Part shown: in pieces, positions 48,536 through 53,075 of the stretch | Numbering within the stretch: the first letter of the stretch is position 1 | Layout: every line of letters starts with the position of its first letter | Source of the DNA: Bryobacteraceae bacterium | GTDB taxonomy: Bacteria; Acidobacteriota; Terriglobia; Bryobacterales; Bryobacteraceae | DNA length: 64,000 nucleotides | Direction: 5' to 3' | Assembly: GCA_029975915.1 (NCBI GenBank) | Contig: JARKOC010000371.1 | Coordinates: 1-64,000 of the forward strand | Made by a program: the position numbers and the translations under genes | The notes under the pieces: model-generated | Told to the model about the DNA's origin: nothing | Database searches by the model: none | Seen by the model: only the letters and a program-made list of their open reading frames with translations

Positions 48536-49015
48536 CTAGGGAACTGGGATTGAGGGTGCGGTACATGAATCGCCCCAGGGGGCATAGCTGATGATCTGGT
48601 CGTCCCGGTTCACGTAGAGGCTCACCATTTCATTGTTTGGAAGAAGGTCGGTGCGGATGATCCCGGATTGGCAGTGCCGCGTCACAAGTTTACGGCCGCG
48701 GGTGATGGTGGAGTTGGCCGAATGGGGGCCCCAGTCTTCCATGAAGCTGGCATAGGAGTAATCGCGGCAAGGCTTGGCCTTTTCGCAGCCCCACATCCGG
48801 TAGGCGTCCTCGTAGCGCTTCTCTTCCAGGGCAGAGAGGAACGAGCGGATGCGCCACTGGGAGCGGAAGTCGGAGATGTTGTCCTTGCCCAGTTTGCCTA
48901 ATGTCCAATCCACGGCCCACAGCACGAGGACGGCGAGGATGGTGAGGAAAAACCATTTCACCACCCTTTCTCGCAGGCTGGTCTTGGTTTCGTACTGCTC
49001 GAAAAAGCCGGCCAT
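48536..49015 (-). CDS. Membrane-anchored protein, unknown
   Basis: A 159-residue protein with a cytoplasmic N-terminus (about 1-18), one transmembrane helix (VVKWFFLTILAVLVLWAVDW) and an outer domain resembling DUF4864-like folds (FLSALEEKRYEDAYRMWG). Cys residues in GCEKAKPCRDY and HCQSG may form disulfides. It starts 15 bases after the skp stop and is likely in one transcript with skp. Confidence 0.6.
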   Translation of the reverse strand: MAGFFEQYETKTSLRERVVKWFFLTILAVLVLWAVDWTLGKLGKDNISDFRSQWRIRSFLSALEEKRYEDAYRMWGCEKAKPCRDYSYASFMEDWGPHSANSTITRGRKLVTRHCQSGIIRTDLLPNNEMVSLYVNRDDQIISYAPWGDSCTAPSIPVP

Positions 49016-49030
49016 GGGAGGCCTCCGGTC

Positions 49031-49558
49031 TTACTTTTTCACGGGGTAGGCGGCATCGTATGCCGCCGTGACGTCCGCTGAGATGTCAAAGGTCGGTCTG
49101 ACGAAAAGAGTAGACTGTGCATCGACCACCACATCCAACGTCTTCGTCTCGGCCACCTTTTTCACGATCTCTTGCAGGCGCTGGCCAACGCGGTTGAGAA
49201 TGTCCTGTCGCTCCCGATTCACTTCATCTTGCAGCGCCTGAGCATTGCGCTGGTACTGGCGCTGGCGGGTCTGGATCCGGGCGGCGAGGTCGGCCAGTGC
49301 GGCTTCTGTGTACTTTGTTTGGTTGGCCTCATAGTCTTGTTGCATTTTGGCCAGTTCCTTTTCCGTGGCAGCCAATTCGTCCTGGCGGGGGCCGAAGCGG
49401 GCTTTGAGGTCAGCTTCCGCTTGCTTGATTTCCGCTGTGCCCTGAAGGACTTTCTGCAGGTCCACCACGCCAACTTTTATCTGCGCACTGGCGGCGCCGG
49501 CGGCAACCAGTAAGGCAGCGGCCAGCAGGAAAGGCCGCATCAGTTTTTTACTCATCAT
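49031..49558 (-). CDS. skp: OmpH/Skp family periplasmic chaperone
   Basis: A 175-residue chaperone for unfolded outer-membrane proteins. A signal peptide (FLLAAALLVAAGAASA) is followed by IKVGVVDLQKVLQGTAE and a long coiled coil (about 45-130) forming the Skp tentacles. Two Met codons in tandem (49558, 49555) follow GGAG; the second is slightly better spaced. Its leader is about 210 nt if the promoter at 49778-49807 is used. The 3.2-kb mobile element lies just upstream of that promoter. Confidence 0.88.
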   Translation of the reverse strand: MMSKKLMRPFLLAAALLVAAGAASAQIKVGVVDLQKVLQGTAEIKQAEADLKARFGPRQDELAATEKELAKMQQDYEANQTKYTEAALADLAARIQTRQRQYQRNAQALQDEVNRERQDILNRVGQRLQEIVKKVAETKTLDVVVDAQSTLFVRPTFDISADVTAAYDAAYPVKK

Positions 49559-49777
49559 CGATCTCCAATCTAGATAGAACTCTCATCCGGATCGGCTCCA
49601 GTCCTGCCGATCCCCAGCGCCGGATTGGCGGGCGGCGTGACACGCCTCACCGTGCGGCCAACCGTTGGCCGGGAAAACCCTGTTTCCGCGCAAAGAATTA
49701 GACGCCGGAAACGCCGGTTTGGGTCCTCCGTTGCGCTTAAGCTGCTAGCCGGCCGCGCACACGGACCCACCCTCCGA

Positions 49778-49807
49778 ATTGTAGGGACCCTGAGGAACCA
49801 CTGTCAA
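49778..49807 (-). promoter_or_regulatory. Near-consensus promoter toward skp, next to the insertion site
   Basis: On the minus strand TTGACA (49802-49807) and TACAAT (49778-49783) are 18 bp apart. Three bases of the -35 box fall in the 8-bp target duplication (49805-49812). The 210-nt leader includes a strong dyad at 49655-49671 (CGGCCAAC-C-GTTGGCCG). The element did not destroy the promoter but replaced everything upstream of it. Confidence 0.6.
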
Positions 49808-49812
49808 TCCAG
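49805..49812. repeat. Target-site duplication, left copy (CAATCCAG)
   Basis: Exact 8-bp copy of 52994-53001, directly outside the left terminal repeat. It shows that the element inserted as a unit, and 8-9 bp is the size made by IS1-family transposases. Confidence 0.8.
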
Positions 49813-49836
49813 GGTAGTGTCCTAAGGGTGCGTTGA
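49813..49836. repeat. Left terminal inverted repeat
   Basis: Begins GGTAGTGTCCTAA (49813-49825), then GGG, then TGCGTTGA (49829-49836). It matches the reverse complement of 52970-52993 at 21 of 24 positions. Confidence 0.82.
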
Positions 49837-49855
49837 GGGTGCTGATGGAATCTTC

Positions 49856-49884
49856 TTGCGTAGTGGCGTGTAAGTTCTTATACT
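49856..49884 (+). promoter_or_regulatory. Promoter of the dcd/dut-like gene
   Basis: TTGCGT (49856-49861) and TATACT (49879-49884) are 17 bp apart. The palindrome TCGTCATGACGA (49884-49895) overlaps the expected transcript start, a place where a repressor would act. The leader to the ATG at 49994 is about 100 nt. Confidence 0.5.
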
Positions 49885-49993
49885 CGTCATGACGAAACAA
49901 ATCTTGCGTATCCTATTTTGGGCGTGGGGTGGTAGAATCCAGTCTGTCGCCCCCGCCTCCCCCGTAGATTCGCCATAGTGCGCTGGAGGAGAA

Positions 49994-50674
49994 ATGATTC
50001 TCACTGACAGACAGATCCTGGAAGCACATCGCTCTAGAGAAATCGTTATAGAACCGTTCGCGGCAGAGCAGATCCAAGGAGCAACGTACGATCTGCGGGT
50101 TGGCGATCAAGGTGCGACCACGAGCGGAAAGCGTGTTGTCAACCTAAAGGAAGCAGGCTTCATTAGTATTCAACCAGGTGACTTCGCTGTCCTAACAGTG
50201 CTTGAAATTATTCGCCTGGGTCCTCAGTTTGTGGGGCGCTTCGGACTTCGATCAAAGTTCGCCAGGAAGGGCCTCATTGCTACCACGGGGCCTCAGATTG
50301 ATCCTGGTTTCCATGGACGGCTCATCATTGGGATCACGAATCTCTCGCCAAGGCCGGTGTCGCTCTCTCATGGCGACGATTTTGTCTCGCTTGAGATCCA
50401 CAAACTGGAAGAAGCCTCGACGAAGCCTTACTCTGGCCCCTATCAGGACAAGGTGTCCCTGGGTCCAGACGAGATTGAGTCAATAACCGAGAGCGAGGGA
50501 ATGGCTCTATCTGAAATGCTCACAAGCCTCCGCGTTCTCACTCAGAACGTCGGGACGCTGGCGAGTGATGTGACCACTCTGACAACGGAAATGAAGTCGC
50601 TGAAGTTCTGGGTACCCTTCATCGTAACAATCGGGTTTGCGATTCTCAGCATCCTTGTTGCTTTCAAGAACTAG
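49994..50674 (+). CDS. dCTP-deaminase/dUTPase-fold protein with C-terminal membrane anchor
   Basis: A 226-residue protein. Residues 1-140 follow dCTP deaminase (MILTDRQILEAHRS; ATYDLRVGD; GLRSKFARKGL with Arg86, Ser87 and Arg91 of the phosphate site; GPQIDPGFHGRL). The Glu that deaminates dCTP (in VLEF of E. coli Dcd) is Gly113 here (LIIGITN), so dCTP deamination is unlikely; Asp103 could serve a dUTPase reaction. Residues 160-204 are a coiled-coil-like stalk and 205-224 a transmembrane helix, absent from the known enzymes. GGAGGAG gives the start. It is a plus-strand passenger convergent with the transposase. Confidence 0.8.
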   Translation: MILTDRQILEAHRSREIVIEPFAAEQIQGATYDLRVGDQGATTSGKRVVNLKEAGFISIQPGDFAVLTVLEIIRLGPQFVGRFGLRSKFARKGLIATTGPQIDPGFHGRLIIGITNLSPRPVSLSHGDDFVSLEIHKLEEASTKPYSGPYQDKVSLGPDEIESITESEGMALSEMLTSLRVLTQNVGTLASDVTTLTTEMKSLKFWVPFIVTIGFAILSILVAFKN

Positions 50675-50693
50675 ATCGCATACTGCGCTAGAA

Positions 50694-51662
50694 TCAGGCC
50701 CTTGTCAGTAGATCGCGTAGACTCCAGATATCGTTGACAAGCCCAGTCTCCATAGCGGGCGTGACCCTCAGTGACTTATGGACGCGGCAGAAGTTGTAAT
50801 AGGCGAAGTGCAGGCAGAGCGCGGCCCACAGGTTCTCCCACTTCTTTGAGAAGGCATTCGTCAGCCGCGTGAGGCGGCGGATCTGCATGCGCATCGTCAA
50901 GTTTTGACGCTCCACGATAGACGTGCAGATGCGCTTCGGGTCGGGATCGCCCAACACTGGCACGGCCTCCGTATCGACCACATCAGCCGGTGAGTATCGC
51001 GCCTCACCTTCACGCGGGGCCGCGTAGACCTTGATGAGTTGGGCGAAGTCAACGCGGTCAGATAGCGTGTAGTCGATGGCGTTTCGGTAGGGCGCGAAGC
51101 CGTCAGTTGTGATCTGGAACCGCTGAGGCGAGGTAGCGAGGCGCAGCCCTTCGATGAAAATGCTTGTGGTGGCTTGGTTGCGCCGTCCAAGTGCGAAGTT
51201 CAGAACCAGCTTCGTGTTGCGCTCGATGGCGACGAAGCAATAGGCGTCTCCGATGGCCTCATTGTGTTGCTCGTGCGGGAGCTTGCGCCCTTCCTTCTTT
51301 GCGACGTAGCCCCATATCTCATCGCACTCCACATCCTTGACAGGGATGTGGACGATCAACCGTGCCATTAGCCGTTCGGAGCGCTCACCTGCAAGCACCA
51401 GAAGCCTTAGGATCGTATCGCGGTGAAGGCCGGTAATTCGCTCCGTTGTGCGGACGCTGGAGCCTTCCAGGAGCAATTGCAGCGCAAGGACGGCCTTGTC
51501 TATCGGGATGAGCATATCTCCCAAGGGCCGCTCATGCGCTTCGGTGTAGGTCTTGCCACAGTCCGGGCAACGGAAGCGCTGCAAGCCGTTGCGATGCTTG
51601 CCGAAACGGCGGCACTCCACCTTACAGGTGGTGCAGGTCATCGTGATGGCTTCCGTCTTCAT
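50694..51662 (-). CDS. IS1-like family transposase
   Basis: A 322-residue single-frame transposase combining InsA- and InsB-like parts. The N-terminus has a zinc ribbon (CTTCKVECRRFGKHRNGLQRFRCPDCGKTY) and a helix-turn-helix (SSVRTTERITGLHRDTILRLL). The catalytic core shows DEIWGYVAKKEG, ITTDGFAPYRNAI and the final SIVERQNLTMRMQIRRLTRLTNAFS. The frame is open a few codons upstream, but ATG 51662 lies right after the TTGACA/TATTCT promoter. It is intact, so the element may still be active. Confidence 0.9.
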   Translation of the reverse strand: MKTEAITMTCTTCKVECRRFGKHRNGLQRFRCPDCGKTYTEAHERPLGDMLIPIDKAVLALQLLLEGSSVRTTERITGLHRDTILRLLVLAGERSERLMARLIVHIPVKDVECDEIWGYVAKKEGRKLPHEQHNEAIGDAYCFVAIERNTKLVLNFALGRRNQATTSIFIEGLRLATSPQRFQITTDGFAPYRNAIDYTLSDRVDFAQLIKVYAAPREGEARYSPADVVDTEAVPVLGDPDPKRICTSIVERQNLTMRMQIRRLTRLTNAFSKKWENLWAALCLHFAYYNFCRVHKSLRVTPAMETGLVNDIWSLRDLLTRA

Positions 51663-51668
51663 ACACCT

Positions 51669-51697
51669 AGAATACAGCAAGCGCTTGCTGTTGTCAA
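51669..51697 (-). promoter_or_regulatory. Transposase promoter with perfect palindromic operator
   Basis: On the minus strand TTGACA (51692-51697) and TATTCT (51669-51674) are exactly 17 bp apart. The spacer is filled by a perfect 18-bp palindrome, ACAGCAAGCGCTTGCTGT (51674-51691). A protein bound there would block RNA polymerase, a usual way to keep transposase low. The ATG follows 6 bases after the -10 box, so the mRNA may be leaderless. Confidence 0.65.
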
Positions 51698-51727
51698 TTC
51701 TTTTGTTCTGGTGCTTTCCAAATAGTC

Positions 51728-51754
51728 AGGGCCAGCGGCGAAACCGCTGGCCCT
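51728..51754. terminator. Hairpin separating the HARE-HTH gene from the transposase
   Basis: AGGGCCAGCGG and CCGCTGGCCCT form a perfect 11-bp stem with loop CGAAA. It lies 25 bases after the HARE-HTH stop on the minus strand and upstream of the transposase promoter. The T run is poor. Confidence 0.6.
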
Positions 51755-51779
51755 TGATCGTAACGGGATTGCCGTTAGG

Positions 51780-52205
51780 CTATGCGACTTCCTGTAATGG
51801 CCCTTGGTTGGGCCGGGTCTTCCACTCCGGCAAGCCGAAGGTGCTAGGCCCAAACTTGTCAACCCGGCGAGCCTTCACTTTGGCGATGTGACGGTTTAAC
51901 CCCGGCTCAATCGTGGTGCGCCGCACTTCACTACCCCTGAGTGCCGATAGGCGTTCGGCAATCACCGTGATATGCAACGGGCTCCCCTCTGCTCGTAGGA
52001 TATCAACGATATCGTCAAACTTATCACGCTCACGGCTTGGGGCTACTGCGCCAGTCGTCACCATCGACGTTCGAGCTGCATGGGGGAGTTGCACTGAGCC
52101 GGAGAGCTTCGAGATCATCTCTCGCAACTGCTCCTCAACTTCATTCAAGGCGGCACGCTGTGAATCAACCTCTGCCAATGCTTCTTGGAGTTTCGTAAGG
52201 ATCAT
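51780..52205 (-). CDS. HARE-HTH domain protein
   Basis: A 141-residue protein. Residues 1-35 form a coiled coil (ILTKLQEALAEVDSQRAALNEVEEQLREMI), 36-60 are a linker, and 62-127 match the HARE-HTH winged helix: KFDDIVDILRAEGSPLHITVIAERL, then RRTTIEPGLNRHIAKV, then the closing KFGPSTFGLPEW. HARE-HTH domains occur in RNA polymerase delta subunits, restriction enzymes and chromatin proteins, and are thought to recognise particular DNA features. Here it is the best candidate for binding the element's palindromes. GAGGG precedes the ATG at 52205. Confidence 0.72.
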   Translation of the reverse strand: MILTKLQEALAEVDSQRAALNEVEEQLREMISKLSGSVQLPHAARTSMVTTGAVAPSRERDKFDDIVDILRAEGSPLHITVIAERLSALRGSEVRRTTIEPGLNRHIAKVKARRVDKFGPSTFGLPEWKTRPNQGPLQEVA

Positions 52206-52268
52206 TGTACCCTCCGGTCTTTTACCGTTGACAACATCGCACAGATCAATACTACAATCATCGCAGGA

Positions 52269-52294
52269 TGGGGATGGGCGGCAACCCACCCCCA
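52269..52294 (-). terminator. Hairpin after the 42-residue ORF
   Basis: TGGGGATGGG pairs with CCCACCCCCA (9 of 10) around a 6-nt loop. On the minus strand it follows the stop of the small ORF at 52305. There is no T run, so this is tentative. Confidence 0.35.
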
Positions 52295-52304
52295 CCCTGA
52301 GGTT

Positions 52305-52433
52305 TCAGCTTAGGAGCGCCCATGGCTCCAGCGTGACCTCGTAGGAGCCGTCGGCAAGCTGGCGGATCGAAACGATCCTAAAGCCTTTCGGCGGGACATA
52401 CGCGACAACAGTAGGAACGACTACAGTAGTCAT
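52305..52433 (-). CDS. 42-residue ORF inside the mobile element
   Basis: This short frame reads MTTVVVPTVVAYVPP then KGFRIVSIRQLADGSYEVTL and ends EPWALLS. A GGAGG sequence lies 11 bases upstream of the ATG, a little far but strong. The composition (a hydrophobic beta-like start, then a DGSYEVTLEP strand-turn-strand) is not random-looking, which supports translation. No function can be given; an adaptor, antitoxin or leader peptide are all possible. It is on the same strand as the other minus-strand passengers. Confidence 0.5.
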   Translation of the reverse strand: MTTVVVPTVVAYVPPKGFRIVSIRQLADGSYEVTLEPWALLS

Positions 52434-52470
52434 AGAGGAAGAAACCTCCTTTCTCGCACCAAGCGATAGA

Positions 52471-52492
52471 AGCTCAGGCTGTAACCTGGGCT
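52471..52492. other. Hairpin upstream of the 42-residue ORF
   Basis: AGCTCAGG and CCTGGGCT form an 8-bp stem with one wobble and a 6-nt loop. On the plus strand it is followed by TTCTCCTTTTT, as a terminator would be, but no plus-strand gene ends nearby. On the minus strand it would sit in the leader of the 42-residue ORF. Confidence 0.35.
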
Positions 52493-52587
52493 TTCTCCTT
52501 TTTGGAGCGCCCGTTCACCCCACCAAGAAGAACATGCCTTCCATCTCTCGGTTACGAGAAACCCTACACCCACAAGCATAGACTGGA

Positions 52588-52614
52588 AATGATCCCAATG
52601 CAAACGGGATCATT
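52588..52614 (-). terminator. Terminator-like hairpin after the basic-protein gene
   Basis: AATGATCCC and GGGATCATT form a perfect 9-bp stem with a 9-nt loop. On the minus strand it lies 19 bases after the stop at 52633 and is followed by TTTCC. Confidence 0.5.
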
Positions 52615-52632
52615 GTTGGGTCTACTAACGAT

Positions 52633-52917
52633 TCAAGCCGAAGCGGTTCTTTTCGGTCTTCCCCCCGCCCGCGTCTTCCGCATGGCCGCGATCTTGGCGA
52701 AGTACTCAGGCCCGCGCTTCGCCGTCTTCGCGCCACCCTTGGCCCCGAGCGCTGCGGCTGGCTTCGCTTGACTGAGGTTGTCGGCCAGGGCCAGCGCAGC
52801 CGTTAGAAGCTCGACGGCGCGGGCCGTGCGGCCTTGCGGCAGGTCTGCCGTCTCGACTGTCAGTTTCGCTTCGTGGATGAGAGCGTAGAGCGCCTTGATG
52901 TCCGATGGTTCAGCCAT
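52633..52917 (-). CDS. Small protein with basic C-terminal tail, passenger gene
   Basis: A 94-residue protein. Residues 1-50 are helical (ALYALIHEAKLTVETADLPQGRTARAVELLTAALALADNL); residues 55-94 are rich in Lys, Arg, Ala and Gly and end in KRGPEYFAKIAAMRKTRAGG then RPKRTASA, in the style of an AT-hook or nucleic-acid-binding tail. The ATG at 52917 is preferred; an in-frame ATG lies six codons upstream. The near-palindrome at 52948-52963 lies 31 bases upstream, matching the operator of the transposase promoter. Confidence 0.55.
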   Translation of the reverse strand: MAEPSDIKALYALIHEAKLTVETADLPQGRTARAVELLTAALALADNLSQAKPAAALGAKGGAKTAKRGPEYFAKIAAMRKTRAGGRPKRTASA

Positions 52918-52947
52918 GTTTCTAGGATGCGCCACGCTGAATCTAGA

Positions 52948-52963
52948 AGCAAGCGGTTGCTGT
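52948..52963 (-). promoter_or_regulatory. Second copy of the element's palindromic site
   Basis: AGCAAGCGGTTGCTGT matches 15 of 16 bases of the palindrome core at 51676-51691. CTAGAA also flanks both copies on the same side. On the minus strand a TTGAAG box and TTCTAG box surround it at 19 bp spacing. It is upstream of the basic-protein gene at the right end. Confidence 0.5.
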
Positions 52964-52969
52964 TTGGCT

Positions 52970-52993
52970 TCAACGCAGGATTAGGACACTACC
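52970..52993. repeat. Right terminal inverted repeat
   Basis: Reads TCAACGCA (52970-52977), AGGA-type divergent bases, then TTAGGACACTACC (52981-52993). It is the inverted partner of 49813-49836. Confidence 0.82.
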
Positions 52994-53001
52994 CAATCCA
53001 G
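52994..53001. repeat. Target-site duplication, right copy (CAATCCAG)
   Basis: Exact 8-bp copy of 49805-49812, directly outside the right terminal repeat. The rebuilt empty site would read ACTGT-CAATCCAG-GCAGAAC. Confidence 0.8.
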
Positions 53002-53018
53002 GCAGAACTGCCAAACGA

Positions 53019-53051
53019 AACGGCGGAAGACGATCTGAGTCTCCCGCCGTT
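53019..53051 (-). terminator. Terminator of the nitric oxide reductase gene
   Basis: On the minus strand AACGGCGGGAGAC pairs with GTCTTCCGCCGTT over 13 positions (one G-T pair) around a 7-nt loop, then TCGTTT. It begins 25 bases after the norB stop. Confidence 0.7.
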
Positions 53052-53075
53052 GAAGTCGACTGGTAGCCACTCCGG

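Larger units (their letters stand above)
49813..52993. mobile_element. IS1-like element with passenger genes, 3181 bp
   Basis: The ends are inverted copies of GGTAGTGTCCTAA, then three differing bases, then TGCGTTGA (21 of 24 matching). Outside lies an exact 8-bp duplication, CAATCCAG. The transposase is IS1-like and IS1-family ends begin with GG, so ends, duplication and enzyme agree. A plain member with one transposase is about 1 kb; here 3.2 kb carries four more genes (dcd/dut-like, HARE-HTH, 42-residue ORF, basic protein). Such elements are known as transporter IS for other families. The perfect duplication suggests a recent insertion. Confidence 0.85.

Noticed and set aside
49570..49770. 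66-codon minus-strand frame in the skp leader
   Set aside because: It starts with GTG at the expected transcript start without a spaced Shine-Dalgarno sequence and its Pro/Arg-rich product matches nothing.
49889..49978. 29-codon frame (MTKQILRILFWAW...) between the promoter and the dcd/dut-like gene
   Set aside because: It has no ribosome-binding site, and its ATG is the centre of the TCGTCATGACGA palindrome; a leader peptide cannot be excluded but is unsupported.
52515..52736. 73-codon minus-strand frame near the right end of the element
   Set aside because: It overlaps the basic-protein gene in another frame and runs through the 52588-52614 hairpin; low-complexity Arg-rich start.
49813..52993. 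A composite transposon made of two IS copies
   Set aside because: Only one transposase is present and the ends are single terminal repeats, so this is one element rather than two IS flanking cargo.
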